DNA of 64,000 bases from Phaseolus vulgaris (GCF_000499845.2 NC_023759.2:47028672-47092671); one strand, 5' to 3'. Shown: positions 12,501 to 23,671, numbered from the stretch's first letter. Made by a program: numbers and translations. Notes: generated by a model not told the origin, from the sequence alone.

Positions 12501-13136
12501 CACTTCTCAATACAAAAGACTCCTTGGACGTCTAATTTACTTAACCAACACACGACCAGACATCGCCTTCGCTGTCCACAATTTAAGCCAATTCATATCT
12601 GCACCCACAACTCATCATCAGCAACTAGTGAAGGACTATATTTTTCTCACACTAGTTCACTTCACCTTTGTGGTTTTAGTGACTCTGACTGGGCAACGTG
12701 TCCTACCACATGCAAATCTGTCACTGGATATTCCATCTACTTAGGAGACTCCCTAATATCATGGAAATCAAAGAAGCAGTCAACTATCTCCCGCAGTTCC
12801 TCTGAAGCCGCCCTTGCCACCACCACATGTGAGTTACAATGGTTGTCTTACCTCCTTCAGGATTTACATCTTCCTCTCTCCCAGCCTGCAACCCTGTACT
12901 GTGACAACAAATATGCCCTTCAAATAGCTTCTAATCAAGTTTTTCATGAACGAACCAAGCATATCGAAATTGATTGCCACCTAGTTCGTGAAAAACTTAA
13001 CTCTGGTCTCCTCAAACTACTACCCATTACTTCTGCAATGCAAGTTGCTGACATATTCACCAAGCCCCTTGCTTCCGCACGATTCTCTACTCTCAAATCC
13101 AAGCTGGGCCTGACAAATATCTACTCCCTAGCTTGA
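9533..13136 (+). pseudogene. Copia gag-pol polyprotein, broken by two internal deletions
   Basis: The first frame starts at 9533 and carries two CCHC knuckles (CNFCGKYGHTEAVC, CTFCNRLGHTVDTC), the protease motif DSGA near 10049, the pre-integrase motif LWHYRLGHPS and the integrase start FDIWGP. Near 10655-10662 the frame switches and the sequence skips to KSKVRQH, so about 25 integrase residues are missing between the first and second catalytic Asp. The second frame holds TDNG, GIVERKH and the RT core, including YVDDLLLTGDD near 12220. A second loss near 12640 removes a short RNase H segment and shifts the frame again. The last frame runs SDSDWA to the stop at 13134-13136. The UBN2-like gag domain normally upstream of the knuckles is absent. 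The element cannot make a full polyprotein. Confidence 0.9.
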
Positions 13137-13140
13137 GGGG
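13131..13140 (+). other. Polypurine tract region
   Basis: GCTTGAGGGG lies directly before the TGTT start of the 3' LTR. This is the expected place and composition for a copia polypurine tract. Confidence 0.75.
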
Positions 13141-13421
13141 TGTTAATATATTTAATTTTCTATTTTAAATTATTGGGCTTTGTTTGTTTGACCCAACTTT
13201 CCTTTTTCTGTTTCAGCTAGGTCTTAATCTTTTTCTTATATATACACCATGTGTTTTACTCTCTAATATACAAGTGAATAAAAGTTTCTTTTATATTTAT
13301 TTTTCTCTACAATTAGGGTTCATCAAAACCTCTCTTTCTTCATTACAATTATGTGCGATTACGTACGCTACATTAAAGCATCACACCAGACAAGGAATAT
13401 TCATCTTAATTTACTGTAATA
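13141..13421 (+). repeat. 3' LTR of copia element
   Basis: Starts TGTTAATATA after the polypurine tract and ends CTGTAATA. It is 281 bp against 267 bp for the 5' copy; the difference lies almost wholly in the first 40 bases. Confidence 0.88.
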
Positions 13422-13980
13422 GTACTGAGTATAAAATAATTTTAAACAAGTCATTTAGGTACATAATTATCGTTCATATAACTCTTAAGATAATTATAAT
13501 TATATATGTTAATAAAACTTATCATACTCATCTTTTGCATTTGAATGATAATGTAAAACTAGTTTTTGAGGCTCTAGTTTTTTTGCTGTCTATTAGTTTA
13601 TTTAATATTTAAGCAAATATTAGTTTAAAATGTTAATAATTAGTAAACACGTAACTAAATCCAATAGCTATATTTTAAGTATTGAATATTTTTTTAACAT
13701 AGCTTTAAATAATAATTATTTGGGTACAAGTGTTAATGAAGATAAAAAACTATAAGAAATTAAAATTTTAAATAACATTAAATGATATTTTTTATTTTGA
13801 ATTCTTTAATAAGTGGTGTTGAATCACTATAAAGAAAATCCTTATTTGTAAAAAAAGAAAACACAACGTGAGAGTGAACGTTTTATTTTGTAATTTGCTG
13901 AAGCTTATAGTGGAGAAAAAGGTGGTAATTAAGGGCATCAAAGAATGAGTTAAAAATTAATCGAGAGATAAAGGTATATT
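13422..13980. other. Spacer upstream of glycine-rich protein gene
   Basis: AT-rich sequence with short open frames only. I see nothing recognisable before the G-box-like motif at 13982. Confidence 0.4.
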
Positions 13981-13981
13981 G

Positions 13982-14146
13982 ACACGTGGTTTTTGGTATG
14001 GCGGCAGATGCACTAAGTATGGTTGAGAATTTTTGTGCAATTAGAGGTACGACGCGTGGCCTTCAACTATATTCATAAAGGTAAGTAGAAATTAGTGGGA
14101 GTAGCCACATCATTAACATCTTATTCCAAACTCATGCTATAAATAC
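13982..14146 (+). promoter_or_regulatory. Candidate promoter of glycine-rich protein gene (G-box/ABRE and TATA)
   Basis: ACACGTGG at 13982-13989 is a G-box/ABRE core, and ACGCGTGGCC near 14053 is a related coupling-type motif. A good TATA box, CTATAAATAC, lies near 14138, about 100 bp before the ATG. The arrangement suggests ABA or drought responsiveness, which is inference from the motifs alone. Confidence 0.5.
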
Positions 14147-14238
14147 ACTCAAACTAACCCATTCATCTACAAGCTTTAATCAAACTGCATATTTTCTTTT
14201 CTCCCAACATACACAATCACTCGTATTTTCACCGTACA

Positions 14239-15981
14239 ATGATGGCCATATTTTCACGTAAAGTTATAATGCATATTATTTTACTCGTTATGATAATCAT
14301 TGGGAAAGTGCATGGGCGAAAACTTCAAAATTCCGGTGGGGAAGGAAATGGTGGAGTGGCAGATGGAGGTTTTGGAAGTGTAGCAGATGGGAAAGGTAGG
14401 ATAGGTGGTGGTAAATGTGGAAGTGGTAATGTTGGTGGAAGTGGTAATATAGGTGCGACAAGTAACATAAGTGGTGGTGCAGGAGGTGAAAATGTTGGTG
14501 GAAAAGGTAACCTAGGTGGTGGTGTAGGAGGAGGTGGGAATGTTGGTACAGGTGGGAGAGGTAACATAGGTGGTGGTGCAAGTGGGGGAGGTAACATAGG
14601 TGGTGGTGGAGGTGTGGGTAGTAACATAGGTGGTGGTGCACGTGGGGGAGGTAACATAGGTGGTGGTGCAGGTGGGGGAGGAAACATAGGTGGTGGTGAA
14701 GGTGGCGGAGGTAACATAGGTGGTGGTGGAGGTGTGGGTAGTAACATAGGTGGTGGTGCAAGTGGAGAAGGTAACATAGGTGGTGGTGGAGGTGGGGGAG
14801 GAAACATAGGTGGTGGTGAAGGTGGCGGAAGTAACATAGGTGGTGGTGCAGGTGGGGGAGGTAACATAGGTGGTGGTGTAGGTGGCAAAGGTAACATAGG
14901 TGGTGGTGGTGGTGCAAGTGGGGGAGGTAACGTAGGTGGTGGTGGTGGTGCAGGTGAGGGAGGTAACATAGGTGGTGGTGCACGTGGGGGAGGTAACATA
15001 GGTGGTGGTGGGGGAGGTAACATTGGTGGTGGAGGTGGAAGAGGTAACATAGGTGGTGGTGCAGGTGGAAGAGGTGACATAGGTGGTGGTGGTGCAGGTG
15101 GCGGAGGTAACATAGGTGGTGGTATAGGTGGGGGAGGTAACATAGGTGGTGGTGGTGGTGTAGGTGGGGGAGGAAACGTAGGTGGTAATGGTGGTGCAAG
15201 TGGGGGAGGTAACATAGGTGGTGGTGCAAGTGCGGGAGGTAACATAGGTGGTAGTGTTGGGGGAGGAAACATAGGAGGTGATGGTGGTGCAAGTGGAGGA
15301 GGTAACATAGGTGGTGGTGGTGGTGCAAGTGGGGAAGGTAACATAGGTGGTGGTAGTGGTGCAAGTGGGAGAGGTGACATAGGTGGTAATGTTGGTGCAG
15401 GTGGGGGAGGTAACATAGGTGGTGCACGTGGAAGAGGTAACATAGGTGGTGGTGGTGGTGCAAGTGGGGGAGGAAACATAGGTGGTGGTGCACATGGGGG
15501 AGGTAACATAGGTGGTGGTGGTGGTGTAGGTGGGGGAGGAAACGTAGGTGGTAATGGTGGTGCAAGTGGGGGAGGAAACATAGGTGGTGATGGTGGTGCA
15601 AGTGGGGGAGGTAACATAGGTGGTGGTGCACATGGGGAAGGTAACATAGGTGGTGGTGCACGTGGTGGAGGTAACATAAGTGCTGGTGGTTGTGCAAGTG
15701 GGGGAGGAAACATAGGTGATGGTGCAAGTGGGAAAGGTGTCATAGGTGGTACTGCAGGTGGGGGAGGTAACATAGGTGGTGGTGCACGTGGGGAAGGTCA
15801 CATAGGTGGTGGTGGTGGTGCAAATGTGGGAGGTCACATAGGTGGTGATGCAGGTGGGGGAGGTAGCATAGGTGGTGGTGCAGGAAGTGGGGGAGGTAAC
15901 ATAGGTGGTGGTGTAGAAGGAGGTGAAAATGTTGGTGGAGGTGGGAAAAGTAACATAGGTAATGGTGCAGGAAGAGGTTGA
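14239..15981 (+). CDS. Secreted glycine-rich repeat protein
   Basis: An intronless frame of 580 codons. Residues 1-26 form a clear signal peptide (hydrophobic VIMHIILLVMIIIG, likely cleavage after KVHG), so the product should be secreted. The rest is almost entirely a decapeptide-type repeat built on NIGGGASGGG with 10- and 12-residue variants (roughly 40-50 repeats) and a higher-order 120-bp period around 14600-14830. Such proteins are classed as cell-wall glycine-rich proteins. The start is supported by the signal peptide and a TATA box about 100 bp upstream. The frame stops at TGA 15979-15981, but downstream sequence still encodes a glycine-rich, then acidic tail in another frame, so the C-terminus has been lost. 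Repeat length may vary between individuals. Confidence 0.85.
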   Translation: MMAIFSRKVIMHIILLVMIIIGKVHGRKLQNSGGEGNGGVADGGFGSVADGKGRIGGGKCGSGNVGGSGNIGATSNISGGAGGENVGGKGNLGGGVGGGGNVGTGGRGNIGGGASGGGNIGGGGGVGSNIGGGARGGGNIGGGAGGGGNIGGGEGGGGNIGGGGGVGSNIGGGASGEGNIGGGGGGGGNIGGGEGGGSNIGGGAGGGGNIGGGVGGKGNIGGGGGASGGGNVGGGGGAGEGGNIGGGARGGGNIGGGGGGNIGGGGGRGNIGGGAGGRGDIGGGGAGGGGNIGGGIGGGGNIGGGGGVGGGGNVGGNGGASGGGNIGGGASAGGNIGGSVGGGNIGGDGGASGGGNIGGGGGASGEGNIGGGSGASGRGDIGGNVGAGGGGNIGGARGRGNIGGGGGASGGGNIGGGAHGGGNIGGGGGVGGGGNVGGNGGASGGGNIGGDGGASGGGNIGGGAHGEGNIGGGARGGGNISAGGCASGGGNIGDGASGKGVIGGTAGGGGNIGGGARGEGHIGGGGGANVGGHIGGDAGGGGSIGGGAGSGGGNIGGGVEGGENVGGGGKSNIGNGAGRG

Positions 15982-16112
15982 AATGTTGATGTGGTTGGAA
16001 TGAAAATATATGTGGAGGTATCGGTGGTAGAAAAGGTAATGTAAGTGATGGTGTTGGTCTTAGCGGAGTAGGAGGTGTAGAAATAAATGTTAAGGTGGAA
16101 GAAATAGCATAA
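15982..16112 (+). pseudogene. Out-of-frame remnant of glycine-rich protein C-terminus
   Basis: In a frame shifted relative to the main gene, bases 16014-16112 encode GGIGGRKGNVSDGVGLSG, continue through a Val/Glu-rich stretch and end EEIA before TAA at 16110-16112. The bias continues that of the main gene. A GGA-to-TGA-type change at 15979 plus an indel between there and 16014 would explain the present truncation. Confidence 0.6.
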
Positions 16113-16342
16113 AGAAAAAAGTTATAACAAGAATAAGTTGTACTAGTATTATAATTCTAGTAATTAAAAGTAGAATATACTTTCTATGACTATTAGATGT
16201 AATAATAATGAAGCTTTCATGATTAAATTTTAATAGTTATGTAGAAAAATATTAAGATCATATTATTGTAGTAGAAATGTTATGTATTTTGTATCTATAC
16301 GAATAATAAAAAATAAATTGAGTGTGATTTTATATACATGAG

Positions 16343-16345
<3 letters not shown>

Positions 16346-16398
<53 letters not shown>
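16346..16398. repeat. (TA)n microsatellite
   Basis: About 26 uninterrupted TA dinucleotides lie downstream of the glycine-rich protein gene. Confidence 0.95.
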
Positions 16399-16400
<2 letters not shown>

Positions 16401-18353
16401 TTCGTTGATTGTATAATGTAGAAGTTCTTTCTTTCATGAATAAAAATTAAACTATATAACAAGATAAATATGTATGCATTGCTTGGTAAAATTAGCTTAA
16501 TTTGATAAGTAATAAACTAGTTTTTAATTAATGAACTCTTAAATTATAGGTTTTAGGACGATAAGTTAGTTGATTGGATTAAAAATATTTTGATAAATCG
16601 ATAAATGGAATATTAAGAATATAACTACATTAATTTTAGGATAAATATTAGTACAGTAATTACTAACACATTGTTTTTAATATTATAAGAAAAAGAAACT
16701 AAAGTCTAGTACAATAATTTTAATTTAATTTATTTTGTTTTGTTTGAACATTGTTTACGATTAAGTTAATTGAACTTGTGTTTAGGTTTTGGTCTTTAAT
16801 AATTATTACATATATTTATTAAAGATAAAAATAATATTAATATACAATTAGATTTAACGGAACAAGAAACACTAATTTTTTTACCTATTTTACTAAAAAT
16901 AAAATACGTCAAATACTTGTTATACTAACCTACTATTTAAGCTAAATTTTACTATATAAATAAAATTTGTATTTTTAAGGAAAATATATTATTATACAAT
17001 TATAATTTTATATTTTTTTAAATAAGTAAATTCTTGTTAAATTGTTTAGTACTTTTTTATTTGCGTAAAATTAACTAAAGAAATCATCAAATACTGAGAT
17101 AGTGCAATAAATAATTATTTCCTTAAGATTGAAATAGGTAAAATAAGTAAAAATGAATTAGAAATAATAAGAAAATATATTACAATATATGAAATAATAT
17201 TAGAAAAAATTAAACAAGTTACAAGTTATAAACTATAAGCTATCTGACGTAACCTCTAATTGATAAATTAAAAGTTTCTAATACAAGTTCTTTTTATATA
17301 TTTTAAAAATATATGTTAAATAGACTAATAGTTAACTTATTAGACTTATCAAACATATTTATAATATATTTATAAAATTAATAATAATAATAATAATAAT
17401 AATAAACCAATTCTCTGAGGCAATTTAATTTGGAATTTAACACTCTTTTTTTTAGATAAAAGTTTTATGACATTAAATCGGTACATTACGACTCATAATT
17501 TTAAGATTTGAATCATTATTTTTGTTAATATTATTTAAATCATAAATACTTATTCGAATAATTTTATTATTATTAGGAAATATTTTTGGTTTTAAAATAA
17601 TTTTAGGAATATCACACTGGGACAACTTAAGTCCTAAAAATTGGTAATGTAAACATGTATTGTCTAATTGACCCTCTTTAATAAAGAAGACTTTAAATTT
17701 GTTCTCATTATTTTGTAAATTTGTTCTCATTATTTTAAGTCATGGGTAAAGAGTTATACATTGGATGATTTTTTGTGTATTTATTGTACAATATATTGAA
17801 GTCCATGGGTTAGTCTTAGCCCATTAAACTTTATGGGTGTTTATGGTCCTATCACATTTTTTTCTCAACTGTTATGGGTCACCACAATTATTTTGGTTAA
17901 ACGTTCATAATTATTAAAAGCTAACTACTAGTAAAAAAGCTAATTTATTGAAAGTATTTGATAAATCATCTTTGAAATAATTGATAAATTTAAAATAATA
18001 GAAATATATATATATGATATTTTTGAACAAAATTTATTTTTATTTTATTAATAAAATATATTTAAAATTATTTATATTATTATAAAATTATTAAATAAAA
18101 AATAATTTTAAAAAAATAATTAGTTATTATATTGATTAAATTAGATATATTTTATAGACTAAAAAATTATTGATTTATTAATAAAAAATTATAAATTAAT
18201 TTTAAAATTTGTATCTAATTAGATATTAATTAATTTAATTTTAAAGTTGATAGTTAATTAAATACCAATTTAAAATATATATATATATATATAATTTTTT
18301 TTAATAATAAAGAATATTTTATATATCAATAATTTTTTAGTAGATAAAATAAT
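16399..18353. other. AT-rich spacer with a probable CACTA-like derivative
   Basis: No gene is visible. A stretch near 18000-18290 resembles the element at 33764-34093: both have AATAATTA(A/G)TTATTATAT-type arm sequence and a GATAGTTAATTAAAT-type interior. It is too degraded to set ends. Confidence 0.35.
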
Positions 18354-19702
18354 TGTAACATCTCTATATTTTCTCACATCTAATAACCAAAATTATACAA
18401 TGTTTCAAATTATATAACCCTCTTCATAGGGATTTTAAATATTTACATAAGATTAAAACAAAATATTCAAATTAAAATAAACATTTTCATCCTCCAACTT
18501 CTCATTTAGAAGTTCTATCACTTGTAACATCATATGCTCTCGTATAAATACATGATCATCACAAATTAAAGAAAACAAAGCAAAGGGTAAGCTAATTATT
18601 TTTAAAAACTTCTAATATAAATATAATTTTAAATATTCCCATAAAGCCATAAATTCTCATGCATTTCCACATAACCATCAAGTGTCTAAAATTTCACAAT
18701 TCATCTTTCTCTTGTCATACTTCTACTGACTCACAACACATAGACATTTGACTCTACTTCCGGAAGACTCGTGTATTGAAATTAAAATCTTGAGACTTGC
18801 ACCTACCATAATACTCGTTGTGAATCCACGTAGCCATGCACATAAACATCTCAATATCTCATCATCTAGTATGACATGGTAAATTCAAATGTTCTGAAAA
18901 ACTAGATTATATTTCAAACCGTAGATAAATTCATATTAACCTTCATCGACTTTCACCAACTAAATAACTTCATCTATGTGATTCTATTATATCTTATATC
19001 AGTAGAGTAAGGATTGTCTCATTGGATCGGGACCTGACAGATCTATACATCCTAATAACCATCTCAACACGGTATTTCCTTTCCTGAAAATGTTATTGTT
19101 TGATCACACTTTCATATCATTCCATACCTCATGTAGCACATCAATACACCATTCAATCACATCATATAATAATTTAAATTTTCAAAACAAACCAAATATA
19201 TCTAAAAATTTATTTAAACACATAACTAAGTTCCTTTAATTATATTTCTAAATAAAATTTAGAAGTTTCATTGAAAACAATAAGCAATAATAAACTAGGC
19301 TTTCAAAATCCAAAATAAAAATTTGAAGTTTTTTTTAAAGTCTAGCTAGAGCGAGAACTTGCTCACTTGAGCGAGATTAGGTCTCGCCCAAGAAAAATCT
19401 CTCGCTTGAGCGAGATTCAACCTGAGAACACCTAGAATTTCACCCTAGACTTCGCCCGAACGAGATTCATTCTCGCTTGAGCGAGAAGGGACCCGAGAAC
19501 ACCTCATTTTTCCATTCTATTCTCACTTGAGTGAGAATTTGCTCACCTGAACGAGATATGCAGAGAAATTTGCATAAACTTGTCATATTGCTCATGTTAT
19601 ACTACTAAACCAAGAATGTATTCCACTCATAATAAAAACTGTCTTCACTACCAAGAGTCCAATGGCATACTCCGATCGTTAGACTGATGAGCGAGGATGT
19701 CA
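18354..19702. mobile_element. Possible solo LTR or LTR-like repeat
   Basis: The segment begins TGTAACATCTC and ends GCGAGGATGTCA, giving the TG...CA ends and short imperfect inverted termini of an LTR. It is more complex in composition than its AT-rich flanks and contains the stem-loop array listed separately. No internal coding region, primer-binding site or matching target duplication was found (ATAAT before, GAATC after). It could equally be another kind of legume dispersed repeat. Confidence 0.4.
19361..19560. repeat. Array of paired CTCGC-TTGA-GCGAG stem-loops
   Basis: Imperfect palindromes of the form CTCGCTTGAGCGAG recur near 19361, 19382, 19401, 19452, 19472, 19522 and 19541. They form pairs about 20 bp apart on an approximately 70-bp tandem period, with GAGAACACCT between pairs. 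Confidence 0.8.
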
Positions 19703-20640
19703 GAATCTTAGAAAGAAAACAAAAAAAAAAAAAATTTTAAAGACACGATGATTCTTTTAAAATAAAACCTAAATAACTAAATTTATATTTATATACTCTT
19801 TTAAATTTAATAATAAAATATTTAAATATCATTTTAATTATATCAATTTTACTATAAAGTATTTTTCTGGTTCGGTCCTTAAGGTTGTTAAATGAAAATA
19901 CAAAAGAGTGATATCTTCGAGAAAATAAATGGCCCCATGTCTAAGTGGAAAAGGATAAGGGAGAAAAATAAAGAAAACCGATAATCCACACATTCCAGTA
20001 TTATTGAGTTTGAGACACTGCAAAATATATTCCCTGCAAAAGAAAAGTGCTACTAAAATATATTCCATGACTTCATCAGAACTATCTGCAACTCTACTAA
20101 AAAATCCTGTTATCAGGTAAGATACATGTTTTATCTGAAACTTTTCTCTTTTTTATAGCGGTGAACATAAATAATGCTATGAATGAAAGAGAGATAAGCA
20201 CTTTGAACTCAAACTCAAACCACTCCACTTACACCTATTATTCTCTGCATCTACCTTTTATTGCTTAATTCATTCCCATTTTTGGCCTATATAATCATAA
20301 CCCTCTTTCGGTGCCACACTTCAAATCAAACGTTTCTTACTGCACTGTGTACAAATCATATGTGTGTGACACTCTACATTCACCAACTTTCCATAATTAC
20401 TCTCATCTTCTTCATATCTTATTCAATCTCTGAGCTTTATATACTTCTTCCACAGTTTAATCTAAACGCTAAAACTATCTTTCTCTTCTTTTCAAATCTT
20501 CCACACTTATGTTCTTCTTTCTGTCGTGCCATAAATATAACCGATCAAATGAATGAATGCTTGTAATCTCCCAACCATCATTTATTATTGAAGTACTGAG
20601 AATTTTTCTCTTTTTCATTCCTTTGAGAGTAGAATCATTT
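19703..20640. other. Upstream region of stachyose synthase
   Basis: AT-rich up to about 20080, then pyrimidine-rich sequence. A 101-codon frame at 20261-20566 has no recognisable feature and is probably chance. Confidence 0.4.
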
Positions 20641-20650
20641 AACCAGATTG

Positions 20651-20660
20651 GTATATATAT
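20651..20660 (+). promoter_or_regulatory. Candidate TATA box of stachyose synthase
   Basis: GTATATATAT lies about 125 bp before the ATG, a usual distance for a plant TATA box with a leader near 90 nt. Another TATA-like site near 20438 is an alternative. Confidence 0.35.
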
Positions 20661-20783
20661 CCCACTAGTTAGCTAGCTTTCGTCACTAATTCTCAAAGTA
20701 AGGTTTGTTGTCTTTGTCTTTGTAGTTTTGAATCTTTTTGTCCTCTGTTGTTCTTTGTTCTTGTTGTTCGTTCTTCATTCTCC

Positions 20784-23671
20784 ATGGCTGCTCCGAACGA
20801 TCCAGAGAATGCCACGTTACGACCGGAGTCACTGGAAAAGGTTTTCGACTTATCTGACGGGAAATTCGCCGTGAGAGGTGTGCCGTTACTCTCTCACGTA
20901 CCCGAGAACGTCACTTTCAGCTCCTTCTCCTCAATCTGTGAACCTCGTGACGCCCCACCTTCCATCCTTCAACGTGTCATTGCCGAGTCACGCAAAGGTG
21001 GCTTCCTCGGATTCTCCCATGTTTCACCCTCCGACAGATTGATAAACTCCTTGGGAAGTTTCAGTGGCAGAAACTTCGTTAGCATCTTCAGGTTCAAAAC
21101 ATGGTGGTCTACCCAGTGGGTCGGAAATTCCGGTTTAGACATACAAATGGAAACTCAGTGGGTTCTAATGGAAGTCCCCGAAACAGAATCCTATGTCGTG
21201 ATCATTCCCATTATAGAAAAAAGTTTCAGGTCTGCTCTTCACCCTGGCTCTGATGACCATGTCATGATTTGCGCGGAGAGTGGTTCTACTCAGGTGAGAG
21301 CATCGAGTTTCGGTGCAATTGCATATGTCCACGTGGCTGAAAACCCTTACAACTTGATGAGAGAGGCCTATAGTGCTCTCAGGGTTCACCTTAACTCGTT
21401 TAGGTTGTTGGAGGAGAAAACGGTGCCAAGAATTGTTGATAAATTCGGGTGGTGCACTTGGGATGCCTTTTACTTAACCGTGAACCCTGTTGGGGTTTGG
21501 CATGGACTAAAGGATTTTAGTGAGGGTGGCGTGGCTCCGAGGTTTGTTGTCATCGATGATGGTTGGCAAAGTGTGAATTTTGATGATGGTGACCCCAACG
21601 AGGATGCTAAGAATCTTGTTCTTGGTGGGGAACAGATGACTACCAGGCTTCATAGGTTTGAAGAAGGCGACAAGTTTAGAAAATACCAAAAGGGACTTCT
21701 CTTGGGTCCTGATGCTCCTTCTTTCAACCCGGAGACGATTAAGGAGTTGATTTCGAAGGGGATTGAAGCTGAGCATTTGGGGAAGCAACGTGATGCGGCT
21801 GTTTCAGCTGGGGGTTCGGATTTGGCCGAGATAGAGTTGATGATTGTGAAGGTGAGAAAGGAAATTGATGATCTTTTTGGGGGGAAGGGAAAGCAGAGCA
21901 ACGAAAGTGGAGGGTGTTGTTGCAAAGCACCGGAGTGTGGTGGGATGAAGGATTTCACAAGGGACTTGAGGACTGAATTCAAAGGTTTGGATGATGTTTA
22001 TGTGTGGCATGCGCTCTGTGGCGGATGGGGTGGTGTGAGGCCAGGAGCTACACATCTGGATTCGAAAATAACACCATGCAAACTCTCTCCTTCCCTTGAT
22101 GGAACCATGCAAGATCTAGCAGTACTTAAAATAGTGGAAGGTTCCATAGGGCTTGTTCATCCTCACCAAGCTAATGACCTCTACGATTCCATGCACTCTT
22201 ATCTTGCCCAAGCCGGTGTTACTGGAGTCAAAATTGACGTCATTCATGTGATCTTTATTTTGCTTTGTTTTTTTTTCTATTTTTAGTATATTTTAGCTTT
22301 GGTGTCTATTTTAAGTTTCACTCTTTAGCTTTGGCTTATTAAGCAGTTACTCATTAACTTTGACTCAACATGCAGAGTCTTGAATACGTATGCGAGGAAT
22401 ATGGGGGCAGAGTGGAGATTGCCAAGGCTTATTACGATGGGTTGTCAAACTCCATTTACAAGAATTTCAATGGAAGTGGAATCATCGCTAGCATGCAGCA
22501 GTGCAACGATTTCTTCTTCCTTGGAACCAAGCAAATTGCCTTGGGAAGAGTTGGTAAGTACTATTCTATTCACTTCTGAGGAATTTTATTGTGCTATTCA
22601 AAAGATATGCAAGGAAAATGAAATTAACCAAGTTTTAAAAAAAATGATTACAGGGGATGATTTTTGGTTCCAAGATCCCAATGGGGACCCAATGGGAGTG
22701 TTCTGGCTACAGGGGGTGCACATGATTCACTGTTCCTACAACAGCTTGTGGATGGGACAGATAATTCAACCCGATTGGGACATGTTTCAATCGGATCATG
22801 AGTGTGCCAAATTTCATGCTGGTTCAAGGGCTATTTGTGGTGGTCCTGTCTATGTGAGTGATAGTGTTGGCTCTCATGATTTTGATCTCATTAAGAAGCT
22901 TGTCTTCCCTGATGGTACCGTGCCCAAATGTATATATTTTCCCCTTCCAACAAGAGACTGCCTTTTTAGGAACCCTCTCTTTGACCAAAAAACCGTTCTC
23001 AAAATTTGGAACTTCAATAAGGTATTAATGTCATTATACGTTTTTTACATAAATTTAAACACCACACAATTGGTATCAATCTAACAAGAATTTTGTTCAT
23101 TTAATAGTATGGAGGAGTAATTGGTGCTTTCAACTGTCAAGGGGCTGGTTGGGACCCAAAGGAGAAGAAATTCAGGGGCTTCCCAGAGTGCTACAAACCA
23201 ATATCATGCACTGTTCATGTAACTGAGGTTGAATGGGACCAAAAGAAAGAAGCAGCCCATATGGGTAAGGCAGAGGAGTATGTTGTGTACCTCAATCAGG
23301 CGGAGGTACTGCATTTCATGACCCCCAACTCTGAACCACTGCAATTAACTATTCAACCTTCCACTTTTGAAATCTGCAACTTTGCCCCAGTCCAAAAGCT
23401 AGATGGCAACATAAAATTTGTACCCATTGGGCTCACAAACATGTTCAACAGTGGAGGGACAATTCAAGAATTGAAGTATTTTGAGAAGGGTGTTAAGATT
23501 AAGGTTAAGGGTGGTGGGAGACTCCTTGCTTACTCAACTCAATCTCCAAAGAAGTTCCAACTCAATGGTTCTGATGCTGCTTTTGAGTGGCTGCCTGATG
23601 GCAAACTCACTCTCAACCTTCCTTGGATTGAAGAGAATGGCGGGGTTTCTGATCTGGCAATTTTCTTCTAG
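20784..23671 (+). CDS. STS: Stachyose synthase (galactinol-raffinose galactosyltransferase)
   Basis: Four exons, 20784-22247, 22376-22553, 22654-23021 and 23108-23671, give 857 residues with every junction in frame. The enzyme moves galactose from galactinol to raffinose, making stachyose in the raffinose-family oligosaccharide pathway of seeds and phloem; it is generally regarded as cytosolic. It belongs to glycoside hydrolase family 36. Visible motifs are FGWCTWDAFY (from residue 221), VIDDGWQS (Asp 258-259), WHALCGGWGG (from 408), GVKIDVIH (Asp 485, the likely nucleophile) and PDWDMFQSD (588-595). The roughly 80-residue insertion before residue 400, starting around LVLGGEQM, and the C-terminus SDLAIFF fit stachyose synthase better than raffinose synthase. 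An upstream in-frame ATG at 20748 would add 12 residues; MAAPND at 20784 matches the family start. The gene looks intact. Confidence 0.95.

Larger units (their letters stand above)
9132..13421 (+). mobile_element. Ty1/copia LTR retrotransposon, degenerate
   Basis: Two direct LTRs (9132-9398 and 13141-13421) flank a primer-binding site, a gag-pol coding body and a G-rich polypurine tract. Domain order is zinc knuckles, protease, integrase, reverse transcriptase, RNase H, which is the copia order (integrase before RT). Over the last 240 bp the LTRs differ by four substitutions and one single-base indel by my reading, so the insertion is fairly recent. The coding region is broken in two places and the usual N-terminal gag region is absent. 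No matching 5-bp target duplication is visible (CAAAG before, GTACT after). Confidence 0.93.

Noticed and set aside
20261..20566. 101-codon frame upstream of stachyose synthase
   Set aside because: Sits in a pyrimidine-rich promoter or leader region, has no motif, and the downstream gene start is well supported.
21507..22112. Several minus-strand frames inside stachyose synthase exon 1
   Set aside because: Shadows of a conserved, intact sense gene.
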